Shown: positions 42,831 to 53,637 of the stretch, in pieces
How positions within the stretch are numbered: position 1 is the first letter of the stretch
Layout of the letters: each line of letters starts with the position of its first letter
Assembly: GCA_037176885.1 (NCBI GenBank)
Contig: JAWWNJ010000151.1
Coordinates: 62,001 to 126,000, forward strand
Reading direction: 5' to 3'
Source: Favolaschia claudopus
Taxonomy: Eukaryota; Basidiomycota; Agaricomycetes; Agaricales; Mycenaceae
Length of the DNA stretch: 64,000 nucleotides
Translations under genes and position numbers: made by a program
Notes under the pieces: model-generated
What the model saw: the letters and a program-made list of their open reading frames with translations, nothing else
Told to the model about the DNA's origin: nothing
Databases searched by the model: none

Positions 42831-44729
42831 TTGATTTGATTTGATTTGATTTGAAGTTCTAATATATGCTGTACCTGGCTACGGAAGAGCTATGCAGCAG
42901 TACGGTAAGGGTCGGCGGGGATTTCATATAGTAGGTAGTTTGGAAACGGTAATATAGACTATAACGAGAGAGGAAAAGAAGGTTAAGTATCGCGCAAGGG
43001 AATGAAAGTTTGAGGAGTAACAGTATCAAATATTTGAGATGGAACGGGAAGGAAGGGGAAGAGGGAGACATAGGGTGGGTATGAATCAAGGATGAAGAAT
43101 ACAGAAGAATAAAAGAGAGCGGAGAGGATTAACGAGGGGATTGTATGTACGGGAGAGGGTGGACCGACGACTTATCTAAAGCCTGGTGAAGGTCCTTCAT
43201 GCGCTCCGCCAGAGTTACCGCCAACTCTTTCCGACGCGGGCAGGTATACGAATCCGCGCGGTGCTTTCCACCACAATTGAGGCATTCCACAGGGCCAGAA
43301 CATTGGGAGGTGTCGCCGTGAGGATGGTCCGCCGAGGGCTTCGCACATATGCCGCAAGATGGCTTCTTGACGTTGCATCGAGCCTTGGTGTGTCCGTATT
43401 TGTGACATCCCCAGCACTGGGAGATGCGAAGATGCGGGAAGCCACGAGCGACAGTGGGACTAGTGGAACACAGGATGATGCGGCCGCGTGAGAGCGCAAG
43501 ATCGACCTTTTCGCGTGACTGGAGAAGGAAATATACAGAACCGGCACGTTTTGGCTTACGCCCGCTGGCCACGATGGCGGCTGTCTGCGATTCGGAAGGC
43601 GGGCGATTGACCCAAGTTGGGAGACCGGTGACTGGGCCCAAATCTGGATTCCGGATCTCAAACTCGCGCTTCAACTCTCCCATGTCTGCAACCTCATCAA
43701 ACGGCACTCCGTTCACCTGAAGGTGGCCATGTAATGCTACCGGCGCAACGCGGCCGCCAGGCAAGATCGCAGGACCCCAGCGAGACCACTCCTTGCTGAG
43801 TATGTCAGTAGCCGACGCAGATCCAGGTACAAGAAAGATGCTGGTGCTGCTTTGCTTCTTCGCGAAGAGTAGGCTAGGGAGGGACAAGGAAGCGAGGTGT
43901 TTATTGACAGTGGCGATGATCTCCGGGTAAGGCGCATTGAAGAGGGGTGGGACGTCACCATCAAAGCGAACGAGAATACGCTCATCGCTTGGCGCAGGTA
44001 GCGGAGGTGGCTTTGGTTTGGGAACAGGGGGAGTGGCGGGCTTCACGGCAGCAGCGGCCACCGCGGCGTACGAAAGAGCTTTCTCCGCTTTGAACGAAGC
44101 GACTTCCTTCGAGAGCGATGCAATGGCTTTGTTCTGAGCCTCGGATTTCGCGGAGAGCTCCTTGAGGGATGGCATAACTGCCTGGAGGAGGAGAGCGCTA
44201 AAGGAGGAGGTGGATTCCGACTCGCGCACAATGGTCACGTGGTTGGCGAGTCGTTGCTGTATCGCGCTGAGGATCTTCCAGAACTCTTGAGTGATAGCGC
44301 TAGAGGTCTGGAGCCATTTCAAGATATCGCCAAAGACCTCTGCCAATGCGTCGAAAGAATCTGCGTCATCAATACGGTCCCGGGAAGTCAACAAGAACTC
44401 CTTCTTAGCTCGCGAAGCCTCCACTTGTAACTGCTTCGATTGGGTCGACCTTTCAGCACGCACTGTAGGAGCTGGCTTTGTCAATGCAATGGATTGGTTG
44501 ACTGGAGAGCTTGGGGAGGGAGGGAGAATCGGCGAGGTAGCGGGAACGGTAACTGTAACAGATGATGACGTGGCAGCGACGGCGGCGGGGCCTTCCGCGG
44601 TGATAGTGGCGGTCTGGGCAGTCCTTGTCTGCTTGCGAGTGGCTGGGCGAGGTCCAGGGTCGGTGGAGATGGCGGCTAGGAACTTTGACTTTTCTTTGGA
44701 TTTGGCGGACATGATGGTGGGAGGACGGT
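42831..44729 (-). mobile_element. ORF1-only LINE derivative (half-LINE), 1.9 kb, 5-bp TSD
   Basis: Inserted into repeat B between two copies of GAGAT (42826-42830 and 44730-44734); repeat A has one copy (8637-8641, complement). On the minus strand the element starts 17 bp before the ORF1 ATG, encodes a complete 527-codon gag-like protein, then about 300 bp of 3' UTR, and ends in (ATCAA)n (42831-42854 as TTGAT repeats). There is no endonuclease or RT. Simple tail and TSD show insertion by target-primed reverse transcription. Comparable in layout to mammalian HAL1 elements. Complete ORF and short divergence suggest a recent event. Confidence 0.88.
43129..44712 (-). CDS. LINE ORF1 gag-like protein with zinc knuckles
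   Basis: 527 residues, intact. Residues 1-100 are Ala/Thr/Pro-rich; about 105-215 helical with likely coiled coil (MPSLKELSAKSEAQNKAIAS); 220-245 Pro-rich; 245-410 compact alpha/beta region (ERILVRFDGDVPPLFNAPYP) with RRM-like spacing; 433-491 three Cys/His modules: CWGCHKYGHTKARC, CGICAKPSADHPHGDTSQC and CLNCGGKHRADSYTC. ORF1 proteins of this layout bind element RNA and form RNPs. It is the only protein of its element, so ORF2 must come in trans. The start at 44712 is the first Met, 17 bp from the element's 5' end. Confidence 0.88.
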   Translation of the reverse strand: MSAKSKEKSKFLAAISTDPGPRPATRKQTRTAQTATITAEGPAAVAATSSSVTVTVPATSPILPPSPSSPVNQSIALTKPAPTVRAERSTQSKQLQVEASRAKKEFLLTSRDRIDDADSFDALAEVFGDILKWLQTSSAITQEFWKILSAIQQRLANHVTIVRESESTSSFSALLLQAVMPSLKELSAKSEAQNKAIASLSKEVASFKAEKALSYAAVAAAAVKPATPPVPKPKPPPLPAPSDERILVRFDGDVPPLFNAPYPEIIATVNKHLASLSLPSLLFAKKQSSTSIFLVPGSASATDILSKEWSRWGPAILPGGRVAPVALHGHLQVNGVPFDEVADMGELKREFEIRNPDLGPVTGLPTWVNRPPSESQTAAIVASGRKPKRAGSVYFLLQSREKVDLALSRGRIILCSTSPTVARGFPHLRISQCWGCHKYGHTKARCNVKKPSCGICAKPSADHPHGDTSQCSGPVECLNCGGKHRADSYTCPRRKELAVTLAERMKDLHQALDKSSVHPLPYIQSPR

Positions 44730-45029
44730 GAGATGCCGCGCTAAATTCCGCCGAAAACTGAGGCTAACAGTTGAAAATACACAGAAATCTCAGTATATTC
44801 TCCTCATTTTGGCTCGTTTCAATTGGGTGAAGCTTTCAGACTAAGATACAAATACATTGACACGTATTACCGAGGTAGCAAAGCTTTTGGAACGACAATA
44901 TAGCGCGACCAACGCGCCGCCGCCTACGAAAGTGCATCACCCAATTTGGAACAATCACCGAGCCATCATGTCACGCGACGGCATCTACGGCACCGCTCTG
45001 ATGCGTGACGCCGAGCGTAAATATTTTGG

Positions 45030-45927
45030 TAGGTAGGTAGTATTACACGGCACGGTCCGAATCACGAACGCCGGTTTCCGAGGGTTATCCCGGTGTACAA
45101 AGCAAGTACTTAAATTACACCATCGCCCCCGGACCCTCCTCCGCTTCATGAGCCCCATGACGCCGACCCCACGAGTCTCCCCGTACCCAGCGGTAGAACC
45201 CACTTGTCGAAGAAGAGCGGAAAGAATGAAGCCTAAAACCAATGCTCAGTAGATCTTCAGAGATGACTATGTACTGTTGCAATGATGGGATGCGCGAGGA
45301 TGAACCCATTGCCCCACTCTGTGGCTGCCTCTGTAAATGGAGGAAAGTTTTGAAGTTAACGAATAATCAGGCAAATTTAAAAATGAAGGGTAGGGCGGGC
45401 GGGAGAAGCAAAAGTGTCGTGAATGCTGAGCTCTAGCGAGGTGAGAGAGGGTGAACGGGAAGTCGATGGTGGTGGTAGAAGAAGAGGAGAAGCTCGGATC
45501 AGGTCACATCAGATCGGCCCCTCTCTGCTGCATCACAAAACGGCACACTGTCTTCCCAGGCTCAGACAGTGTTTCTTTTTTGTTCATTGCTTCGTTCGTT
45601 TCGGCAATGGGACAGCCACATAGATGTGGGTGTGGGGAACACACAGCGGCGATGAGCCTTCGCCGCTGGCGCCCAGATCGTGGGGTGATGGGATGCGCGA
45701 GGATGAACCCAAAAAGAGACGCCCAGACGATGGGATCCCACAGGCCCACGGCTAACCCAAAACAGAAGGCGGCTTTGAATTGACTTGATTTGGGTCATGA
45801 AATTCGAAACAACTTGGTTGAGTGGAATACGGGAGTGGCAAGATTGCGTTTTGGGACAAACAGCTTCGGAAATGCGCTGCCGTGATGGAGTCAAGAAGGA
45901 ATCCTGTGTGTTATTGGATTTCGGTGT
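45030..45927. other. Intergenic; duplicated segment
   Basis: GATGGGATGCGCGAGGATGA plus ACCCA occurs at about 45283-45307 and 45684-45708. A (TAGG)n stretch touches the edge of repeat B. No gene recognised. Confidence 0.35.
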
Positions 45928-45929
45928 TA

Positions 45930-46193
45930 CTGTACTAATTCGACCAATCGTTCACCGGTTGTCACCCGTCACCCAAATTGTTCACCCAACAAGCAGTTCA
46001 CATCACGGCAATCACGGCAGAATTGCCATATATGGAAGCTCGGCACATTTCGGCCAGTGCCGGCCGGGAAATTTTGTGATTTTGGGGCCCTTTTTGGGCC
46101 GAAAAAGTCATTGTCACCCTTCACCCTCTCGGAATTGTTCAGTTCATGAGCCGGCGTCACGCATAACGTGAACAACTTGTCGAAATAGTACAG
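45930..46193. mobile_element. TA-flanked MITE, 264 bp, CTGTACTAATTCGAC termini
   Basis: TIRs CTGTACT(A)ATTCGAC, TA at 45928-45929 and 46194-46195. Right end identical to 59105-59328 over GTCGAAATAGTACAG. Confidence 0.72.
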
Positions 46194-46345
46194 TAAACGT
46201 GTCTTGATGAAACTATCGAGACTCGAGAGTGATAAGCTGGGAGGAAGTAGTTGCCTTTAATTGGATACTATTCCATTTGAAAGAGGTTATGAATAGCAGT
46301 AGGGGATTGTTAAGGTAGGGAAAAATCGGTCATTTCGAGGGCTTT

Positions 46346-46563
46346 ATCCTATACTTGAAAACAGGGCCAGGCCATCAGTCGCGTGACTTTTGACAGAAAA
46401 TCACGAGGTCTTTGTCGAGATGTTGAGATCGTACGAGACGTCGCGAGCGGAGCGAGCGCAGCGGGGTTTGGGGCGGCCAGCCCCAACAAGCTGTGTGACC
46501 GAACGGAGGAAGGCCGGCGAGCGCAGCGAGTCGGCCGTGCCGGAGGCAGGGAGCTAAAGCTTG
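46346..46563 (+). repeat. 218-bp dispersed repeat, copy 2
   Basis: Inverted match of 37130-37347, starting A/TCCTATACTTGAAAA and ending GGGAGCTAAAGCTTGT; identity stops sharply at both edges. Confidence 0.6.
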
Positions 46564-48504
46564 TTTCGCCGGAAACAGCCTCAGATTGCCGAGGGTTTTA
46601 CTGGCCGAGGCCATCGGCTTTAATCGGTCTGGCGACCAATTTGCCATCACCCTTGGAATGGCGGGGTTGCCAGCTACTGGACTGAGTCACTAGCTAACTT
46701 ATGACTCAAGGCTATGCAGTATTACAGCATGCTTGTTAGTTGAAGCAAGGTAATGGTTCTGACAGAGAGAACCGTACTGGGTTGAAGGTGCGTCCCGAAT
46801 TGATCATTTAGGACTCAGAAGTCCGATTTCGACGTTCCGATGTTTCACAAGACTGCTCGACGGAAGGGACGAGTACGGGCGCTAAGGTATGTCTTCGACT
46901 AAGATGGAGAGCGTGGGAACCCCGCACCCTGATGTAAGCAGCCCATGTGAGCGTGGGAGGTTCCAAATCTCGCGAAAAAATATTTATTTTAGCCTTTTTT
47001 GAGGGCTGGGAGCCCTTATCCCTACCTACAACCCTGCTAAGATCTTCGAAACGGTCCTTACTGTGCATACTACACCACTAGACTCCCCTTTGTTGCTGCC
47101 GAGCTGCCCACAACATGACCAAAGCATGGGCCGGGGCGGGTCGAGGTGGCAGTGCTGTGGCAGTGCATTCCAAATCTTTCGACAGATTTTGGCTAGATAC
47201 CTATGCTGTGGGCGTCGAGAGGAAAAAATATTAATTCCCAAAAAAGGAAAGAAGGAGGGAGAGAAGAGGAGAGAAAAGAGAGAATCTCATTGTTTCTTGT
47301 GGCTCAAACTCGGTGCATTTGGTGGTTGTTCTCAATGTATGAAGATCTTCAATTTTGCCATTTTTTTTCCGGCGCCTGCGGCGCGCAATGCGTTATTTGG
47401 CCTGTCGGCCACGTAAAGGGCAGATATTCGTGTGAAACTGCCGTTTTGAGCTCTATCCACCGGGTAAGAGCTGTTCACCGGGTCCGGTCGCGTGGTTGAT
47501 CTGGATACCTCTGCCCCCATTTGGTTTTTTCCGTGGCCCATTTCCGATGGCAAGCAAACACAAAGCGCTATGTCACGACTGTGACTAAACCGCGAACTTG
47601 ACTTGTTTAACTATCAAAACGGGTGCCTGGTGCCTGCTTTCAAGCAATTGCCTTCGGGAGTAAGCTCGCCAGATTGTCTCCCGTGAAAATCCGACCATTT
47701 AAAACCGCTCAAAGGCTTCGAAAATCGAGTGCAGCATTTAATTTTCAACTTCAAGTTGACTTCTTGTCAAGTTCTTCTGGAGATGCAAACAATAAATGAC
47801 CTGTGGTATTCTTCTCTGTTAGCAATTCTCATAACCGCAACACTTCTCAGTCACTGTAATTGCTGTTGTCTGATATCCTGTCTCCCGGCCGAATCTCAAC
47901 ATCAATACAATTTATTTTACATTTGACTGCTCGGCAGCTGCGCTTGCAAGTCATTTGTTGTAGTAAGTACCCCTCGCTATTGAAGTCTTACCTTTGACTG
48001 CCATTTGATTGAACATCTATCTGGCAAAGCAAGCTTGATTCTGACCTTGAAGCGGCAAAATCAGCATCTCGGTCTTCTCGGGCAGCACCAAACATCCCAA
48101 AATCCGTTCCGAATTCGAATCACATTTGAATCAAGGCATCCACTGGATACTACTAGTTATTTCTCCGGTGCGATTCCTTACCACTAAACTCAGTGGAACA
48201 TTTGTTGGACTGAACATTGGTCTAGATGCTAAATTGATCATAAACTAACATTCAGATTGTTGATAGCAAGCAAAGCAGAGCATTCAAGTTATGGATATTT
48301 GCAAAGGACAGGTTCTGGAATTGTTCTGCTCACTACAAGTTACCTCGATACATACAGGATTCTGAAGTTGAATGCAGTTTAGCACTTTCCCGGCTTCACA
48401 TTGACCCCGGAACACTGAATTTTTTCAAATACATCCTCAAGTACCTCGACTCCCTTTATCCTCAGCCTATCTTCAAATTCCGGCCGCTGAACTGTGAAGC
48501 TTTG
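46564..48504. other. Intergenic 1.9 kb, no gene recognised
   Basis: 47185-47215 carries a GCTAGATACCTATGCTGTGG motif shared with 21922 and 48600-48690. Short ORFs without domains. Confidence 0.35.
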
Positions 48505-48690
48505 AACACGAAAGTCCAGCGGCAATGATACCCATCGCCGAACAACCCGATTAGGCGATATCTTGACGTAATCGAGCTATCCCGAGGTATCCACCCACAG
48601 CATTATCTAGCCGTTAATGGCTATGCTGTGGGTGGATAAGCATAAGTATCTAGCATCCCGAGGTATCCACCCACAGCATAGCTAGTCTCG
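48505..48690. repeat. Inverted GCTGTGGGTGGATA repeat cluster
   Basis: TATCCACCCACAGCAT and its complement occur three times around TCTAGCC; the left part matches 21925-22035 inverted. Likely termini of a small decayed element. Confidence 0.5.
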
Positions 48691-48939
48691 GATACCCAGA
48701 CCTTCCTGCGTAATCCTTGTTGGTAGTTTACTCAGAGCCCGGAGCTCTTTCCTAATCCGTAATTCCAATGACAGTTTTGACGTTTGATTGATTTTCGTGA
48801 TGATGGATGTGGGGACTTAGGAAGCGATGGACCTGTCAAAGTCTACTCCTGGATATTTGCCGCCGTTCGGCCTCATTACATCGACACCTGGTTTGCTGTA
48901 CAATTTGTTGAAGTCGATTTCTTATCCATACCCTGCATA

Positions 48940-49234
48940 CTCGGTGTTACAAAAAGTAAACTTCCCCAATATATGGTTGACGAGTACAGTACCCACGCCG
49001 GTCGCCACGAATAGCTCTTTGTGTGGGATCGCGAATAGAAGTGTGGCAGGCTTTTCGCGACCATCCATACCCGAGACGCGCACATGGAGAGAGCCGCACT
49101 GCGATGTCTCCCGTGCCTTCGGTTGTCCGCGTTCGTGCAAGAAAATTCTGCTATCTAAGCATGTAAGTGGTACAGTATGTAAACTAGTTGCAAATACGCA
49201 TTTTCTGATTCCGGTCACTTTTGGTCATGACGAG
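48940..49234. mobile_element. Mariner-like MITE, 295 bp
   Basis: Left end CTCGGTGTTACAAAAAGTAA (as at 34232), right end complement CTCGTCATGACCAAAAGTGA (closer to 28401); TA at 48938-48939 and 49235-49236. Confidence 0.68.
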
Positions 49235-49304
49235 TACCGGCCGCCGCGTGAACATGATAGCTGGTGGGATGTAAGTTCCTCCTCTCGCACACGATGTTTG
49301 AAAT

Positions 49305-49541
49305 CACAGCGGCGTTTCCTCAATTTATCGGCCCGACAAGTTAATTGTTAAGTGCTAAGTTTCTAGTTGGAAAAATTTCGCACAAAAACGTTAGGTAAAT
49401 AGGGAGCCGAAATTTCCATATACTGTAAGGAAATTACGCGGTCACGTGACGGCATATTTACGCAACGTTTTTCCGTGCAATATTTCTAACTAGAATCTTA
49501 ATTAACTTGTCGGGCCGATAAATTAAGGAAACGCCGCTGTG
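49305..49541. mobile_element. CACTA/PIF-like MITE, 237 bp, AAT duplication
   Basis: TIRs CACAGCGGCGTTTCCT(C/T)AAT plus TTATCGGCCCGACAAG, about 45 bp with one mismatch; AAT on both sides (49302-49304, 49542-49544). 3-bp TSD and CACAG terminus suggest CACTA or PIF/Harbinger. Confidence 0.7.
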
Positions 49542-49616
49542 AATTGATGTCAAGACTACAGCAGGTGATCAGAAAACTCTGATTATCCTCACGTTTGGGA
49601 GTCAAATCGTCTTGTC

Positions 49617-50193
49617 CAGTGTTCCACCTTAAGCCCTTATTAAGGGCTCCTCCGAAGGCTAAGCCCTTAAGAGGCTTAATAAGGCTTATTAAGGGCTCAT
49701 ATTAAGGGCATATTAAGGGGTCTTGGAATGAAAAATGAGGATTTTTCTAGGCATTTTCAGGTGCATTTTTTTGGGGAGTTCCAAGCAGCTTTTGCTTCTT
49801 ACAGCTTGCTCCTACTAATTTTGATGTTTATGGACAGTTGGAGCAGGCTATCAATTGCTCCCTCCACAACAATGCAGGTAGCCGAGAGGTTGACTCAATG
49901 GCTGGTAGAGCACAACACTTCTGTTGTGTCCGGTGCGTTCTTGACAATCCTTGAAAATCCAAGGGAATGAATAATTTTCACATCTGGTCGTACTCATAAC
50001 CGTGGGCTCATGTTCCGATGTGCTTCGGGAGCACTGCCCGGGTGGGCTTGCAGAGGCTAGTCGAGGACGTGACGTAATCTAACCTAAGGCTTAATTAAGG
50101 GTTAAGATGGATCCAGCTTCATGTTAAGCCTTAGCATTAACTTGAAATTCAGGCTTAATTCATTTTAAGCCTTAACCCTTAAGGAGAACACTG
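49617..50193. mobile_element. hAT-type MITE, 577 bp, CAGTGTTC termini, 8-bp TSD
   Basis: Ends CAGTGTTCCACCTTAAG and CAGTGTTCTCCTTAAGG; TSD GTCTTGTC at 49609-49616 and 50194-50201. Subterminal AAGCCCTTATTAAGG repeats. A second, truncated copy lies at 39715-39826. Confidence 0.85.
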
Positions 50194-50265
50194 GTCTTGT
50201 CGTTATCCGGCGTACATGATCATGATGTTCAAGGATATTGAGTCATCGAGGAAAAATGATTATTG

Positions 50266-51429
50266 GCGCCCATAACCTTCCAGTCAAAACTCAAGAAAAG
50301 CACAATCCCTGCAATCCATATAGGGTAATTTCACGTGATGTGCCTGCAATCAAAATGGCAATAATTCGGCGGTTTTGGTGTCCAATGAATAAAATATAAT
50401 GTTCAGGACAGCTTCGAAGGATTTGAAGCCTTGTAGCACACAAAAAAAAAAAAAAAAAAAATCTGTATTACGCCCGTGACTACACCATGCCGTCAGTGAG
50501 GGGGAGATGAGGAGAAGAGATTACTATTGGAGGCGAAGGTTACTTGGCAGTCTGCTATTCTGCCAGGTTTCCTTCAGTGGGGGTTGTTTAGCTCTTCGCT
50601 GACTTGTTTCGGGGACAAGAAAGCGACGAGATAAACTGCCAGGATTGCTTAGTCTGTAGTTTACCGCGCGACAGCTGTCAGGAGGGTCGGGTTATTATGT
50701 AAACATTTGGAAATGGAAGGAGTTTCCCACATGCCATTTCCACTATATTCCAGCTGCAACGTCGATTCTGCCTTGGTTATATATGAGATATAGTGTAAGA
50801 GAGCTGTATTAGCACTCCTGTAAGTTTAGAATGCTTGATTTTAGCTGAGGAGGGCACTAACCTCGAAGTTTGCGCTGATTTGCTGCCAACCGGCATTAGC
50901 CGAAGCAATTTTGATTTCGTCCGTTTCTCCACCTTTTTCCTCCGTTGAAGCGCGTAGGTCGATGAGACGAAGGTCAAGAATATGGTGGTAGGTCCAAAAT
51001 TTCAAATAACATGCGCTGTGAGCTACATCGACGGGTCGTGTTTTCATGATTAGGTAATAACCGGACCCTTCAGCCGGTGATCAAAGGAAACTGACAGACC
51101 ACAACACACCGCAGGTACGAGGACCGTTGTGTTGTTCCGTCTGTTTACAAGAGACTAAGGATTGCTGGCCGACGGACCCCCGGTCTAAATAGACCCCGCC
51201 GTTGTTGCACTGCGATCAGAGAGTGTGCAGTACACACCCCCTCACCGCAGTGCTGAGACCCTTCTCCGTTACCCGTCCCAGATGTAGCAGCATCCGGTCG
51301 GTAAATGTGGCGGAGTTGGGCTGCGCGCATTGACATACGCGAATTCTTCTGGTCCCCGAAACTGGAACTTTTGATGCTGGGGCCCCCTCATTTTTTGGGG
51401 GGTGGCATCGGATCCCGCCGCCACTTAGT
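50266..51429. other. Intergenic, possible small minus-strand ORF
   Basis: Poly-A run at about 50441-50460. A 68-codon minus-strand frame (51047-50841: MKTRPVDVAHSACYLKFW, TDEIKIASANAGWQQISANF) with a plausible intron donor (GTTAGT) looks somewhat coding-like but has no recognisable domain. Nothing else seen. Confidence 0.3.
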
Positions 51430-51776
51430 CTCGGCGGTATGAACGAAAATCAAAAACGAAAACGCGGCTAGCTGATATTGATCAGGCGGCCTTCCAGGCC
51501 ATCAAGTCCATCAATTGCGAGGATTCAGAAACGAAAATGACCGGTTTCAACACGGCAAAGAAGCCGAAAGGACTGGATTGATGTCACAGTCACAATGTAC
51601 GTGGTCTATCGTGCTTGCCGAACGTGTCCGAGTGGCTGTACCAGGTCACGCACACGGCGTGCTTTAGCACTGTGCTCGGTTGACATCTTGTAGAATTCTG
51701 TGAGGATAACCACCCGTACAGTACTACATGTATGTCTTCCGTAAACTCGCAGTTCAGACTGTGGACCGCGCGAGTA

Positions 51777-52272
51777 CTGTACCATTTCATTCAATTCGTA
51801 TGTCACGCGTCACAGGGCCAATTTTTTACGAATATTTTCGTACCTGTCACGGGTCACCGAGGCCTCTTATGAATGTCCCAGATAAGTCACAAAATTAGCG
51901 GAAAATTGCCCCAAAATCGAATTTTTCGCTCACACAGGCTTTTCCTCCATCGAATGGCGCCCCGAAGTCCGTTTTGATGTTTGAGTCTTGAATAAGGTCT
52001 GGGTAGCTCTGATTTTGGCTCATTTTCTGTGTATTTTACAGGCAAACCCACCTGAAATCAACGAAATTCCGCGCAAACCTGATTGTTCTCCGTTTTCTGC
52101 CCTTCGCCGGGCTGTAGGTTCTCCAGGAATGGTGGATAATGCAAAGGGTGTGTTCTGAGCCATTTATGAATTTTTTTAGGTGTCACGGTCCTTCAGAGGC
52201 ATTTAAGAAAACCAAAGTTCGAATATTTGGGTCACGCGTCACAGGCGGGGAGAATTGATCGAAATGGTACAG
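51777..52272. mobile_element. TA-flanked MITE, 496 bp, CTGTACCATTTC termini
   Basis: TIRs CTGTACCATTTC with TA at 51775-51776 and 52273-52274; both subterminal regions share GTCACGCGTCACAGG in direct or inverted form. Confidence 0.65.
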
Positions 52273-52281
52273 TATAATACA

Positions 52282-52305
52282 TCCCCCCCCCCCCGCCCCC
52301 CCCGG
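52282..52305 (+). repeat. Poly-C tract
   Basis: About 21 C in 24 positions, broken by one G; a likely sequencing or assembly weak point. Confidence 0.85.
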
Positions 52306-53190
52306 CAGTAGCTAAGTTGCACGAGCATATCAATTTGCGGGGAAAAACGGCAATTTCGGGTACTTTTGGTAGCTGCGAGTACAAAAGCGGAGCATCGGAA
52401 CCAACATACAGCCGTTTTGGAAACAATATACGGGTTTTGATTGAGTGGTGCTCGTGCTTACGTTTGTTGACGATTCTGTCATCGAAGCTGGGGGCACCAC
52501 TTTTTGGGGCGTTGCCGTACCACATCAAGTGCCGCTGATCCCTTGTTTTGGCCTTGCCCGCAAGTCATGGCCCTGTCGAGCTCTAGGCAAGCAGCAGTTG
52601 AGTCTTGATCCTCAGTTCTGTTAACCCCCTGTTTTTTCCTGGTGTTCTCTCGGTGGCGGAAGCAAAACTCAGATTCGGCTGAAGTGGAGCTGGTGACGGG
52701 AAGCAAAACAACAAACGAATCAAATGAGCACCACTCGATCAAAACCCGTATATTGTTTCCTAAACGGCTGTATGGTGGGGGACGTGACTTCATGTCAGAC
52801 CGGAATTTTTGGAATTTTGACCTGAAACCTGGCCAGATCAACTCGAAATACCCAAGAGTGGGTGTTTTCCGAAATTTTGGACCGTGGGAACTTTTTGATG
52901 GGAAATGGCCAAATCTTTGCCGGAGAAACAGGTTTTCAAGGGGGGGGGAAGTACCCTTGAGGTTAAAGTTGGGAGAGCTTTTGAGATCTCCAGTAGCTCT
53001 TAAAAGTTTGTTTTGGACCCAATACTCAAATCACTGCTCTTTGGGGGCATATTGGGTATGGATGGGCCATCAAATTGCCCCCGGCAGAGCCATTTCGAGT
53101 TTCATTTTCGTTTCTGAACCTGCTGCCGACGGGCACCGCCGGCCATCTATACGCTATTCTATATATAGTCGTTTTCGTTTTCGTTTCTAG

Positions 53191-53635
53191 TATATACTCT
53201 AGTCGCGGATACCCAGACCTTTCTCCGCAATCCTTACCGGAGGTGTTTCCATATATAGTCAATAGAGGACTATGATTGATGTTGAAAGGGTGGGAGAATT
53301 TTTAGGCTAAACATGATGATGCATTGAAAGAATGAGTGTAGGGCACCATATAGACTCTGCCAGGCTTTACGCGCCACCGACAAAGTCAAAATTCAGCCAA
53401 TGCGCCTGAAGTCGGCGAGAAATGCGCATTAGATCACACGTCGGGTCACAGGTGATGATTTCCGTCACGACAATTCACGACAATCCCGCGGACAGGAAAA
53501 TTACTGTAAAAGGCAATACAATAGCAATAGGATTTAATTCATTGTGCATCCGAACAGGCTCTAACGGATTCCTCCCCTGTACTTCACCACCACCCAAGAG
53601 GTGACAAATCGGTGGATCGGGCACAGCGATCAACA
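53191..53635. other. Intergenic, nothing recognised
   Basis: Short similarity (CGGATACCCAGACCTT) to 48685; otherwise no feature. Confidence 0.35.
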
Positions 53636-53637
53636 TA

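Larger units (their letters stand above)
40267..45029. repeat. Repeat B: rearranged copy of repeat A with three nested insertions
   Basis: The outer parts align with 8429-9973 in reverse; the central part (about 40965-42534, minus insertions) aligns in the same direction, so it is inverted relative to the flanks. A 21-bp string TCCATCAAAACAACACTGAA(G) lies at both borders of the centre in inverted orientation (40915-40935 and 42514-42534). Insertions at 41034-41820, 41845-42277 and 42831-44729 each have TSDs confirmed by the empty sites in A. Without them B is about 1.6 kb, as A is. Confidence 0.85.
48827..50265 (+). pseudogene. Small spliced ORF interrupted by three transposons, hypothetical
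   Basis: Removing the mariner-like MITE (48940-49234) with one TA joins KSISYPYPAYRPPREHDSWW in one frame starting MDLSKSTPGYLPPF (48827). A GTAAGT donor follows; the intron would contain the 49305-49541 MITE and end ..GTCAAG near 49556, then TTAGDQKTLIILTFGSQIVL continues across the hAT MITE (49617-50193) with one TSD copy to a stop near 50245. I do not recognise the protein; the claim is only that one frame and one intron survive removal of three elements. Chance is possible. Confidence 0.3.
51430..53190 (-). repeat. Dispersed repeat C, copy 2, interrupted
   Basis: Collinear inverted counterpart of 20912-21763 with extra sequence: a TA-flanked MITE at 51777-52272 and an unexplained segment at about 52480-53085 that contains a third copy of the AACCCGTATATTGTTTCC motif. 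Confidence 0.65.

Noticed and set aside
52642..53190. 182-codon plus-strand ORF
   Set aside because: Built from dispersed repeat C sequence that also occurs non-coding at 20.9-21.2 kb.
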